Below are positions 10,364 through 22,300 of a DNA stretch of 64,000 bases, one piece after another. The translations under genes and the position numbers were made by a program. Source of the stretch: Parapristionchus giblindavisi (lineage: Eukaryota; Nematoda; Chromadorea; Rhabditida; Diplogasteridae). Position 1 is the stretch's first letter; each line of letters starts with the position of its first letter. The notes below the pieces were generated by a model that searched no databases, was not told where the DNA came from, and worked only from the letters and a program-made list of their open reading frames with translations. The DNA lies in contig CALSFV010000019.1 in NCBI GenBank assembly GCA_943737045.1, positions 1,116,001 through 1,180,000 on the forward strand, written 5' to 3'.

Positions 10364-13222
10364 GACAGTGGCAGTAATGTATGTTTATCCCCTGCACGGC
10401 CACCCTCATTAATATCATTACCAATACCACCTATTACAAACAATTCAATATCTTGTTTTTATTCGAATGCCCGTAGTGTTAGATCAAAGATCAGTTTCAT
10501 AAGTTTCCTTCTCGATTCCCTATTGTATAGTATTCTTGCGTTTTCTGAAACATGGCTTGACAGTTATGACCCTGATTCACTGTTTATTGGAAGATCACCA
10601 TCTTTTAATTTATTTCGTTGTGACAGACCCCGTAGTAATAATGGTAGAGGTGGAGGCGTCTGCCTTTTCATTCACTCCTTACTCTCACCTGTTTTAGTGA
10701 AAGCCCAAGCTTATCCTGGTTATGAAATATTAGCTGTTGATATACATCCCTCTTCTTCTAGCCATCACCATCGTACACTTAGATTATTGATTGTCTATAG
10801 GGCACCTAATTCTCCTAAAGTTTCTATCGATCCGTTTATTGATTGTTTGCATGATCTAATTAATCATCCTTTTCCCACCATTCTATTAGGAGATTTTAAT
10901 TATCCATCAATTAATTGGAGTTCCTTATCTTCCCCTTCTACAATTCCATTTCTTGATTTTGTGGTTGATAATCATTTTGACCAATTTGTTTCCTTTCCAA
11001 CCAGAGGTGACCATATCCTTGATCTTATTTTATGTAATTATCCTATAGTTAGTAATGTAAAATCAGAATTGCCTTTAAGTGACCACTCTAGTATTATTTT
11101 TAATATTGCCTCTCCCTCCCCTAAGCCTTCTCAATCCCTTCCTTCTAGACAATACCATTTAGCTGATTGGGAAGGTATAAGTCAATCTATCCTCCTTCAT
11201 GACTGGACATTTGCTCTATCTGGTCTTAATGTTAATGATTCATATATTTATTTCGTGAACTTTATCAATAGTATCTTAGATTCTTTTGTCCCTACAAAAG
11301 TTGTATCCCCTGCTTCGAAGTATCCTCGTTCCTTACGTATTCTTTATGGCAAATTGCGTCGTTATCATTCCATTGCTCCAAATTCGCTCCACACAATTAA
11401 TCTTAGAAATCGTTTTGATCGTGCCCTTTATTCTTTCGAATGTGAATTAGAGAGTAGGATCATTCAATCGAATAATTTCAAGTCTTTCTATTCACTTTGT
11501 AAGTCTCGATTAAAGTCCCCCGCCCCTGTCATTTCTGGTATTGTAGACCTAAATCATAATTTAATTTTAAATAGTCACGATAAGGTTGTTGCTTTTTCTG
11601 ATTATTTTGCCTCCGTGCAAACTACTCCCCAGTCCTCCCCTCTTCCTAAGCCTGCTCTATCCTCAAATGTTTTCGATTTATCTCATATTACTCCTGCACA
11701 AATTCTCGTAGCAATATCTAGTTTTGATAGTAAGATTAATACGTCCCCTGATCGTCTACCAAATATTGTATACTGTAAATGTAAACATGCTATTGTCGTT
11801 CCCCTCACTATTATTTTTAATCAGTCATTAATAACTTCAACTGTCCCTGATCTGTGGAAAATAGCCCTTGTAAAGCCGATCCCTAAGAAAGGCAATGATA
11901 ATTCCATTTCAAATTTTCGCCCTATCTCCTTAACTGCCACTTCGTCAAAAATTTTTGAGAAAATATTAATTGATAGTATTGTAGAATATCTCGAGCTAAA
12001 CCATCTTTTTGATCCCTATCAAGCTGGTTTTAGAAGCTATAGGTCTACTTCAACCCAACTTTGTGAAACATATTCAAATTATGTGAAATATCGTTCCTGT
12101 AAGCACTCGATAGACACTGTATTCTTTGATTATCAGAAGGCCTTCGATTCTATTGATCATCGTTTATTATTGTATAAGCTTTCTAACCTAGGTTTCTCAG
12201 ACCATATTGTGTCTTGGTTCCGTTCATATTTATATGGTCGCACTCAATCTATTGTTATTGATAATGTTCATTCTCCTCCATCTGCTGTTATCTCTGGTGT
12301 CCCTCAAGGTTCCAGTATTGGCCCACTCCTATTTATACTGTATATTAATGATATATCTTCTATCATTCCTCCATCTATTAAGTACGGTATTTATGCTGAT
12401 GATGTCAAAGTTTATGGCCCTGTCCCTAAATGTACTGTAGATATTCAGATGGCAATTGACTGTATTTCTGAGTGGAGCAGCCTATGGAATATGACCTTGT
12501 CACCATCTAAATGCACTGTTATGCACTTTGGTCCACTTAAGAATAGAACCACTTATATCCTTAACGGTCACCCCTTATCTGCCAGTTCAATTATTAAGGA
12601 CTTAGGTGTTTTCATGACCCCTAATCTTACCTTTAACCATCACATTTCTGTTATCTCAAATAAGGCCCGAACCATGATTAATATGATGTTCAAATCCATT
12701 TATTCTAACTCACCTCATTTGTTTGTCAAAGCATATTGTGTTTACATTCGTCCCCTCCTAGAGTCGTCACCTATCATTTTCAATCCAACCACCAAATTGT
12801 TGACCAATACTCTTGAAGATGTCCAGAGAAATTTTTCTCGTAGGCTTTTCTTCCGTTGCAAATTGCCCCCGTCCAATCATATCGAAAGAAATTCTTACTT
12901 GAATCTGCCGACCCTTGAATATCGACGATGTATTAGAGATTTACAATTTATTCATAGTACCATTCATGGCCATTACGAGTACGACTATTCAAACCTTTTT
13001 GTTGTATCACCTCTTAACCGCGATCACAGATTTTCCCATCCTTACCGTATATCTCTCCCTTATCGTAGTAATTCAACATTATCTACCTGTGCATCTAGAG
13101 TAATAGATATTTGGAACTCTTTACCCACCGAATTAGTTGCATCCTTACCATCCCCATTCCGTGCAGGGCTAGTTAAGATCTCCCCCGATATAATTATCCC
13201 TTTTTCCAAGATTCGCCAGTAG
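10364..13222 (+). CDS. LINE ORF2: endonuclease-reverse transcriptase
   Basis: An open frame of 952 codons counted from the first codon after the ORF1 stop. It nicks target DNA and copies the element RNA (target-primed reverse transcription). The apurinic-type endonuclease fills about residues 30-245: NARS at 35-38, ETWL from 62, GDFN with D177 and SDH at 239-241. The reverse transcriptase shows PIPKKG and NFRPISL, the first catalytic Asp in FFDYQKAFD (D589), VPQG from 646, and YADD at 677-680 with both Asp present. The C-terminal region (RRLFFR, LNLPTLEYRR, RVIDIWNSLP) matches the usual tail of CR1/Jockey-type proteins. There is no frameshift or internal stop. Oddly, the first in-frame ATG comes only after the YADD motif (in QMAIDCI), so AUG initiation cannot give a working protein. 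The frame is continuous with ORF1 across one TAA. A TTG at 10523 lies inside the endonuclease domain and is not a credible start. Confidence 0.95.
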   Translation, partial: DSGSNVCLSPARPPSLISLPIPPITNNSISCFYSNARSVRSKISFISFLLDSLLYSILAFSETWLDSYDPDSLFIGRSPSFNLFRCDRPRSNNGRGGGVCLFIHSLLSPVLVKAQAYPGYEILAVDIHPSSSSHHHRTLRLLIVYRAPNSPKVSIDPFIDCLHDLINHPFPTILLGDFNYPSINWSSLSSPSTIPFLDFVVDNHFDQFVSFPTRGDHILDLILCNYPIVSNVKSELPLSDHSSIIFNIASPSPKPSQSLPSRQYHLADWEGISQSILLHDWTFALSGLNVNDSYIYFVNFINSILDSFVPTKVVSPASKYPRSLRILYGKLRRYHSIAPNSLHTINLRNRFDRALYSFECELESRIIQSNNFKSFYSLCKSRLKSPAPVISGIVDLNHNLILNSHDKVVAFSDYFASVQTTPQSSPLPKPALSSNVFDLSHITPAQILVAISSFDSKINTSPDRLPNIVYCKCKHAIVVPLTIIFNQSLITSTVPDLWKIALVKPIPKKGNDNSISNFRPISLTATSSKIFEKILIDSIVEYLELNHLFDPYQAGFRSYRSTSTQLCETYSNYVKYRSCKHSIDTVFFDYQKAFDSIDHRLLLYKLSNLGFSDHIVSWFRSYLYGRTQSIVIDNVHSPPSAVISGVPQGSSIGPLLFILYINDISSIIPPSIKYGIYADDVKVYGPVPKCTVDIQMAIDCISEWSSLWNMTLSPSKCTVMHFGPLKNRTTYILNGHPLSASSIIKDLGVFMTPNLTFNHHISVISNKARTMINMMFKSIYSNSPHLFVKAYCVYIRPLLESSPIIFNPTTKLLTNTLEDVQRNFSRRLFFRCKLPPSNHIERNSYLNLPTLEYRRCIRDLQFIHSTIHGHYEYDYSNLFVVSPLNRDHRFSHPYRISLPYRSNSTLSTCASRVIDIWNSLPTELVASLPSPFRAGLVKISPDIIIPFSKIRQ

Positions 13223-13360
13223 CTCCCAAACTGCCACTGTACCCAAAAACCCTCACCGATATCGCTACATTAGCGACGGACATCCATCAACCCCTTTTAT
13301 GTCACTATTTCCCTGTTTCGTATATTATGATGGAATAAAGAATAAGATAAGATAATAAGA
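13223..13360 (+). other. LINE 3' UTR and simple-repeat tail
   Basis: 138 bp between the ORF2 stop and the target duplication. A small hairpin is possible at 13262-13276 (TCGCT, loop ACATT, AGCGA). An AATAAA follows at 13334-13339, and the element ends in an ATAAG-rich run (13341-13360) rather than poly(A), as in several LINE clades whose reverse transcriptase recognises a 3' structure plus a short repeat. The hairpin is short and its role is only a suggestion. Confidence 0.75.
13334..13339 (+). promoter_or_regulatory. Possible polyadenylation signal AATAAA of the LINE
   Basis: Canonical hexamer 21 bp before the end of the element. It overlaps the start of the ATAAG-rich tail, so it may be part of that low-complexity end rather than a working signal. 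Confidence 0.4.
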
Positions 13361-13366
13361 AACGTA
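13361..13366 (+). repeat. Target-site duplication, right copy (AACGTA)
   Basis: Identical to 9321-9326 and directly adjoining the LINE tail. The satellite continues in correct phase from here (CTGTTTTGTACC). Confidence 0.93.
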
Positions 13367-16300
13367 CTGTTTTGTACCAAAAACAGAGAGTACTGAAAGA
13401 TAAATTTACATATTGGCCGTACTGACCACTTTGAAATAGTTTATCTTATTCAGAATTTTTCGCTCTTTCATTTGGTATATGACACGATAGGATTCATTTT
13501 CATTTTCATATTTCTCAAATTATCTTGATCATATCAGAGTAAAGGCTACTTTTGTACTTCGATCATTATAGCATCAGTAAAATATTACAGATCGACATGA
13601 CCTGAAGTGTGTCTCATTCAGAATTTTTTCCTCTTTCACATAGTATATCACTCGCTGAGTATCTTTGACAATTTGACTTGTAACGTGCTGTTTTGTACCA
13701 AAAACAGAGAGTACTGAAAGATAAATTTACATATTGGCCGTACTGACCACTTTGAAATAGTTTATCTTATTCAGATTTTTTCGCTCTTTCATTTGGTATA
13801 TGACACGATAGGATTCATTTTCATTTTCATATTTCTCAAGTTATCTTGATCATATCAGAGTAAAGGCTACGTTTGTACTTCGATCATTATAGCAGCAGTA
13901 AAATATTACAGATCGACATGACATGAAGTGTGTCTCATTCAGAATTTTTTCCTCTTTCACATAGTATATCACTCGCTGAGTATCTTTGACAATTTGACTT
14001 GTAACGTGCTGTTTTGTACCAAAAACAGAGAGTACTGAAAGATAAATTTACATATTGGCCGTACTGACCACTTTGAAATAGTTTATCTTATTCAGAATTT
14101 TTCGCTCTTTCATTTGGTATATGACACGATAGGATTCATTTTCATTTTCATATTTCTCAAATTATCTTGATCATATCAGAGTAAAGGCTACTTTTGTACT
14201 TCGATCATTATAGCATCAGTAAAATATTACAGATCGACATGACCTGAAGTGTGTCTCATTCAGAATTTTTTCCTCTTTCACATAGTATATCACTCGCTGA
14301 GTATCTTTGACAATTTGACTTGTAACGTGCTGTTTTGTACCAAAAACAGAGAGTACTGAAAGATAAATTTACATATTGGCCGTACTGACCACTTTGAAAT
14401 AGTTTATCTTATTCAGATTTTTTCGCTCTTTCATTTGGTATATGACACGATAGGATTCATTTTCATTTTCATATTTCTCAAGTTATCTTGATCATATCAG
14501 AGTAAAGGCTACGTTTGTACTTCGATCATTATAGCAGCAGTAAAATATTACAGATCGACATGACATGAAGTGTGTCTCATTCAGAATTTTTTCCTCTTTC
14601 ACATAGTATATCACTCGCTGAGTATCTTTGACAATTTGACTTGTAACGTGCTGTTTTGTACCAAAAACAGAGAGTACTGAAAGATAAATTTACATATTGG
14701 CCGTACTGACCACTTTGAAATAGTTTATCTTATTCAGAATTTTTCGCTCTTTCATTTGGTATATGACACGATAGGATTCATTTTCATTTTCATATTTCTC
14801 AAGTTATCTTGATCATATCAGAGTAAAGGCTACGTTTGTACTTCGATCATTATAGCAGCAGTTAAATATTACAAATCGACATGACCTGAAGTGCGTCTCA
14901 TTCAGAATTTTTTCCTCTTTCACATAGTATATCACTCGCTGAGTATCATTGACAATTTGACTTGTAACGTGCTGTTTTGTACCAAAAACAGAGAGTACTG
15001 AAAGATAAATTTACATATTGGCCGTACTGACCACTTTGAAATAGTTTATCTTATTCAGAATTTTTCGCTCTTTCATTTGGTATATGACACGATAGGTTTC
15101 ATTTTCATTTTCATATTTCTCAAATTATCTTGATCATATCAGAGTAAAAGCTACTTTTGTACTTCGATCATTATAGCAGCAGTAAAATATTACAGTTCGA
15201 CATGACCTGAAGTGCGTCTCATTCAGAATTTTTCCCTCTTTCACATAGTATATCACTCGCTGAGTATCATTGACAATTTGACTTGTGACGTGCTGTTTTG
15301 TACCAAAAACAGAGAGTACTGAAAGATAAATTTACATATTGGCCGTACTGACCACTTTGAAATAGTTTATCTTATTCAGAATTTTTCGCTCTTTCATTTG
15401 GTATATGACACGATAGGATTCATTTTCATTTTCATATTTCTCAAGTTATCTTGATCATATCAGAGTAAATGCTACGTTTGTACTTCGATCATTATAGCAG
15501 CAGTAAAATATTACAGATCGACATGACCTGAAGTGTGTCTCATTCAGAATTTTTTCCTCTTTCACATAGTATATCACTCGCTGAGTATCTTTGACAATTT
15601 GACTTGTAACGTGCTGTTTTGTACCAAAAACAGAGAGTACTGAAAGATAAATTTACATATTGGCCGTACTGACCACTTTGAAATAGTTTATCTTATTCAG
15701 AATTTTTCGCTCTTTCATTTGGTATATGACACGATAGGATTCATTTTCATTTTCATATTTCTCAAGTTATCTTGATCATATCAGAGTAAAGGCTACGTTT
15801 GTACTTCGATCATTATAGCAGCAGTTAAATATTACAAATCGACATGACCTGAAGTGCGTCTCATTCAGAATTTTTTCCTCTTTCACATAGTATATCACTC
15901 GCTGAGTATCATTGACAATTTGACTTGTAACGTGCTGTTTTTTTACCAAAAACAGAGAGTACTGAAAGATAAATTTACATATTGGCCGTACTGACCACTT
16001 TGAAATAGTTTATCTTATTCAGAATTTTTCGCTCTTTCATTTGGTATATGACACGATAGGTTTCATTTTCATTTTCATATTTCTCAAATTATCTTGATCA
16101 TATCAGAGTAAAAGCTACTTTTGTACTTCGATCATTATAGCAGCAGTAAAATATTACAGTTCGACATGACCTGAAGTGCGTCTCATTCAGAATTTTTCCC
16201 TCTTTCACATAGTATATCACTCGCTGAGTATCATTGACAATTTGACTTGTAACGTGCTGTTTTGTACCAAAAACAGAGAGTACTGAAAGATAAATTTACA

Positions 16301-19300
16301 TATTGGCCGTACTGACCACTTTGAAATAGTTTATCTTATTCAGAATTTTTCGCTCTTTCATTTGGTATATGACACGATAGGATTCATTTTCATTTTCATA
16401 TTTCTCAAGTTATCTTGATCATATCAGAGTAAAGGCTACGTTTGTACTTCGATCATTATAGCAGCAGTAAAATATTACAGATCGACATGACCTGAAGTGT
16501 GTCTCATTCAGAATTTTTTCCTCTTTCACATAGTATATCACTCGCTGAGTATCTTTGACAATTTGACTTGTAACGTGCTGTTTTGTACCAAAAACAGAGA
16601 GTACTGAAAGATAAATTTACATATTGGCCGTACTGACCACTTTGAAATAGTTTATCTTATTCAGAATTTTTCGCTCTTTCATTTGGTATATGACACGATA
16701 GGATTCATTTTCATTTTCATATTTCTCAAGTTATCTTGATCATATCACAGTAAAGACTACTTTTGTACTTCGATCATTATAGCAGCAGTAAAATATTACA
16801 GATCGACATGACCTGAAGTGTGTCTCATTCAGAATTTTTTCCTCTTTCACATAGTATATCACTCGCTGAGAATCATTGACAATTTGACTTGTAACGTGCT
16901 GTTTTGTACCAAAAACAGAGAGTACTGAAAGATAAATTTACATATTGGCCGTACTGACCACTTTGAAATTGTTTATCTTATTCAGAATTTTTCGCTCTTT
17001 CATTTGGTATATGACACGATAGGTTTCATTTTCATTTTCATATTTCTCAAGTTATCTTGTTCATATCAGAGTAAAAGCTACTTTTGTACTTCGATCATTA
17101 TAGCAGCAGTAAAATATTACAGATCGACATGACCTGAAGTGCGTCTCATTCAGAATTTTTTCCTCTTTCACATAGTATATCACTCGCTGAGAATCATTGA
17201 CAATTTGACTTGTAACGAATTGTTTTGTAACAAAAACAGAGAGTACTGAACGATAAATTTACATATTGGCCGTACTGACCACTTTGAAATAGTTTATCTT
17301 ATTCAGAATTTTTCGCTCTTTCATTTGGTATATGACACGATAGGTTTCATTTTCATTTTCATATTTCTCAAGTTATCTTGATCATATCACAGTAAAGACT
17401 ACTTTTGTACTTCGATCATTATAGCAGCAGTAAAATATTACAGATCGACATGACCTGAAGTGTGTCTCATTCAGAATTTTTTCCTCTTTCACATAGTATA
17501 TCACTCGCTGAGAATCATTGACAATTTGACTTGTAACGTGCTGTTTTGTACCAAAAACAGAGAGTACTGAAAGATAAATTTACATATTGGCCGTACTGAC
17601 CACTTTGAAATAGTTTATCTTATTCAGAATTTTTCGCTCTTTCATTTGGTATATGACACGATAGGTTTCATTTTCATTTTCATATTTCTCAAGTTATCTT
17701 GTTCATATCAGAGTAAAAGCTACTTTTGTACTTCGATCATTATAGCAGCAGTAAAATATTACAGATCGACATGACCTGAAGTGCGTCTCATTCAGAATTT
17801 TTTCCTCTTTCACATAGTATATCACTCGCTGAGAATCATTGACAATTTGACTTGTAACGAATTGTTTTGTAACAAAAACAGAGAGTACTGAACGATAAAT
17901 TTACATATTGGCCGTACTGACCACTTTGAAATAGTTTATCTTATTCAGAATTTTTCGCTCTTTCATTTGGTATATGACACGATAGGTTTCATTTTCATTT
18001 TCATATTTCTCAAGTTATCTTGATCATATCAGAGTAAAAGCTACTTTTGTACTTCGATCATTATAGCAGCAGTAAAATATTACAGATCGACATGACCTGA
18101 AGTGCGTCTCATTCAGAATTTTTTCCTCTTTCACATAGTATATCACTCGCTGAGAATCATTGACAATTTGACTTGTAACGAATTGTTTTGTAACAAAAAC
18201 AGAGAGTACTGAACGATAAATTTACATATTGGCCGTACTGACCACTTTGAAATAGTTTATCTTATTCAGAATTTTTCGCTCTTTCATTTGGTATATGACA
18301 CGATAGGTTTCATTTTCATTTTCATATTTCTCAAGTTATCTTGATCATATCACAGTAAAGACTACTTTTGTACTTCGATCATTATAGCAGCAGTAAAATA
18401 TTACAGATCGACATGACCTGAAGTGTGTCTCATTCAGAATTTTTTCCTCTTTCACATAGTATATCACTCGCTGAGAATCATTGACAATTTGACTTGTAAC
18501 GAATTGTTTTGTAACAAAAACAGAGAGTACTGAACGATAAATTTACATATTGGCCGTACTGACCACTTTGAAATAGTTTATCTTATTCAGAATTTTTCGC
18601 TCTTTCATTTGGTATATGACACGATAGGTTTCATTTTCATTTTCATATTTCTCAAGTTATCTTGATCATATCAGAGTAAAAGCTACTTTTGTACTTCGAT
18701 CATTATAGCAGCAGTAAAATATTACAGATCGACATGACCTGAAGTGCGTCTCATTCAGAATTTTTTCCTCTTTCACATAGTATATCACTCGCTGAGAATC
18801 ATTGACAATTTGACTTGTAACGAATTGTTTTGTAACAAAAACAGAGAGTACTGAACGATAAATTTACATATTGGCCGTACTGACCACTTTGAAATAGTTT
18901 ATCTTATTCAGAATTTTTCGCTCTTTCATTTGGTATATGACACGATAGGTTTCATTTTCATTTTCATATTTCTCAAGTTATCTTGATCATATCACAGTAA
19001 AGACTACTTTTGTACTTCGATCATTATAGCAGCAGTAAAATATTACAGATCGACATGACCTGAAGTGTGTCTCATTCAGAATTTTTTCCTCTTTCACATA
19101 GTATATCACTCGCTGAGAATCATTGACAATTTGACTTGTAACGTGCTGTTTTGTACCAAAAACAGAGAGTACTGAAAGATAAATTTACATATTGGCCGTA
19201 CTGACCACTTTGAAATAGTTTATCTTATTCAGAATTTTTCGCTCTTTCATTTGGTATATGACACGATAGGTTTCATTTTCATTTTCAGATTTCTCAAGTT

Positions 19301-22300
19301 ATCTTGATCATATCAGAGTAAAAGCTACTTTTGTACTTCGATCATTATAGCAGCAGTAAAATATTACAGATCGACATGACCTGAAGTGCGTCTCATTCAG
19401 AATTTTTTCCTCTTTCACATAGTTTATTACTCGCTAAGTATCATTGACAATTTGACTTGTAACGTACTGTTTTGTACCAAAAACAGAGAGTACTGAAAGA
19501 TAAATTTACATATTGGCCGTACTGACCACTTTGAAATAGTTTATCTTATTCAGAATTTTTCGCTCTTTCATTTGGTATATGACACGATAGGTTTCATTTT
19601 CATTTTCATATTTCTCAAGTTATCTTGATCATATCAGAGTAAAAGCTACTTTTGTACTTCGATCATTATAGCAGCAGTAAAATATTACAGATCGACATGA
19701 CCTGAAGTGCGTCTCATTCAGAATTTTTTCCTCTTTCACATAGTATATCACTCGCTGAGAATCATTGACAATTTGACTTGTAACGAATTGTTTTGTAACA
19801 AAAACAGAGAGTACTGAACGATAAATTTACATATTGGCCGTACTGACCACTTTGAAATAGTTTATCTTATTCAGAATTTTTCGCTCTTTCATTTGGTATA
19901 TGACACGATAGGTTTCATTTTCATTTTCATATTTCTCAAGTTATCTTGATCATATCACAGTAAAGACTACTTTTGTACTTCGATCATTATAGCAGCAGTA
20001 AAATATTACAGATCGACATGACCTGAAGTGTGTCTCATTCAGAATTTTTTCCTCTTTCACATAGTATATCACTCGCTGAGAATCATTGACAATTTGACTT
20101 GTAACGTGCTGTTTTGTACCAAAAACAGAGAGTACTGAAAGATAAATTTACATATTGGCCGTACTGACCACTTTGAAATAGTTTATCTTATTCAGAATTT
20201 TTCGCTCTTTCATTTGGTATATGACACGATAGGTTTCATTTTCATTTTCATATTTCTCAAGTTATCTTGATCATATCAGAGTAAAAGCTACTTTTGTACT
20301 TCGATCATTATAGCAGCAGTAAAATATTACAGATCGACATGACCTGAAGTGCGTCTCATTCAGAATTTTTTCCTCTTTCACATAGTATATCACTCGCTGA
20401 GAATCATTGACAATTTGACTTGTAACGAATTGTTTTGTAACAAAAACAGAGAGTACTGAACGATAAATTTACATATTGGCCGTACTGACCACTTTGAAAT
20501 AGTTTATCTTATTCAGAATTTTTCGCTCTTTCATTTGGTATATGACACGATAGGTTTCATTTTCATTTTCAGATTTCTCAAGTTATCTTGATCATATCAG
20601 AGTAAAAGCTACTTTTGTACTTCGATCATTATAGCAGCAGTAAAATATTACAGATCGACATGACCTGAAGTGCGTCTCATTCAGAATTTTTTCCTCTTTC
20701 ACATAGTATATTACTCGCTAAGTATCATTGACAATTTGACTTGTAACGTACTGTTTTGTACCAAAAACAGAGAGTACTGAAAGATAAATTTACATATTGG
20801 CCGTACTGACCACTTTGAAATAGTTTATCTTATTCAGAATTTTTCGCTCTTTCATTTGGTGTATGACACGATAGGTTTCATTCTTCATTTTCATATTTCT
20901 CAAGTTATCTTGATCATATCAGAGTAAAAGCTACTTTTGTACTTCGATCATTATAGCAGCAGTAAAATATTACAGATCGACATGACCTGAAGTGCGTCTC
21001 ATTCAGAATTTTTTCCTCTTTCACATAGTATATCACTCGCTGAGAATCATTGACAATTTGACTTGTAACGAATTGTTTTGTAACAAAAACAGAGAGTACT
21101 GAACGATAAATTTACATATTGGCCGTACTGACCACTTTGAAATAGTTTATCTTATTCAGAATTTTTCGCTCTTTCATTTGGTATATGACACGATAGGTTT
21201 CATTTTCATTTTCAGATTTCTCAAGTTATCTTGATCATATCAGAGTAAAAGCTACTTTTGTACTTCGATCATTATAGCAGCAGTAAAATATTACAGATCG
21301 ACATGACCTGAAGTGCGTCTCATTCAGAATTTTTTCCTCTTTCACATAGTATATTACTCGCTAAGTATCATTGACAATTTGACTTGTAACGTACTGTTTT
21401 GTACCAAAAACAGAGAGTACTGAAAGATAAATTTACATATTGGCCGTACTGACCACTTTGAAATAGTTTATCTTATTCAGAATTTTTCGCTCTTTCATTT
21501 GGTGTATGACACGATAGGTTTCATTCTTCATTTTCATATTTCTCAAGTTATCTTGATCATATCAGAGTAAAGGCTACTTTTGTACTTCGATCATTATAGC
21601 AGCAGTAAAATATTACAGATCGACATGACCTGAAGTGTGTCTCATTCAGAATTTTTTCCTCTTTCACATAGTATATCACTCGCTGAGAATCATTGACAAT
21701 TTGACTTGTAACGTGCTGTTTTGTACCAAAAACAGAGAGTACTGAAAGATAAATTTACATATTGGCCGTACTGACCACTTTGAAATAGTTTATCTTATTC
21801 AGAATTTTTCGCTCTTTCATTTGGTATATGACACGATAGGTTTCATTTTCATTTTCAGATTTCTCAAGTTCTCTTGATCATATCAGAGTAAAAGCTACTT
21901 TTGTACTTCGATCATTATAGCAGCAGTAAAATATTACAGATCGACATGACCTGAAGTGCGTCTCATTCAGAATTTTTTCCTCTTTCACATAGTATATTAC
22001 TCGCTAAGTATCATTGACAATTTGACTTGTAACGTACTGTTTTGTACCAAAAACAGAGAGTACTGAAAGATAAATTTACATATTGGCCGTACTGACCACT
22101 TTGAAATAGTTTATCTTATTCAGAATTTTTCGCTCTTTCATTTGGTATATGACACGATAGGTTTCATTTTCATTTTCATATTTCTCAAGTTATCTTGATC
22201 ATATCAGAGTAAAAGCTACTTTTGTACTTCGATCATTATAGCAGCAGTAAAATATTACAGATCGACATGACCTGAAGTGCGTCTCATTCAGAATTTTTTC

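Larger units (their letters stand above)
9327..13360 (+). mobile_element. Near-intact non-LTR retrotransposon (LINE), CR1/Jockey-like
   Basis: A 4034-bp element inserted in the sense direction of the satellite. In order it has a short leader, ORF1 (RNA-binding-type protein), a single TAA, ORF2 (apurinic-type endonuclease plus reverse transcriptase), a short 3' UTR with an AATAAA, and a terminal ATAAG-rich simple repeat. It lacks LTRs and is bounded by the 6-bp duplication AACGTA. Base composition and codon use differ clearly from the satellite. The endonuclease type and the RT motifs place it in the CR1/Jockey/L2 part of the LINE tree; I cannot name the family. Both long frames are open, so the copy is young. 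The ORF1 frame stays open to the first base of the element, so slight 5' truncation cannot be excluded. Confidence 0.96.

Noticed and set aside
10523..10525. TTG as the ORF2 start codon
   Set aside because: It lies inside the endonuclease domain, after NARS and only 8 codons before ETWL, so starting here would remove a catalytic segment.
12207..12440. Plus-strand 77-codon frame, and similarly 12915-13103
   Set aside because: Both lie inside ORF2 in another frame and have no independent support.
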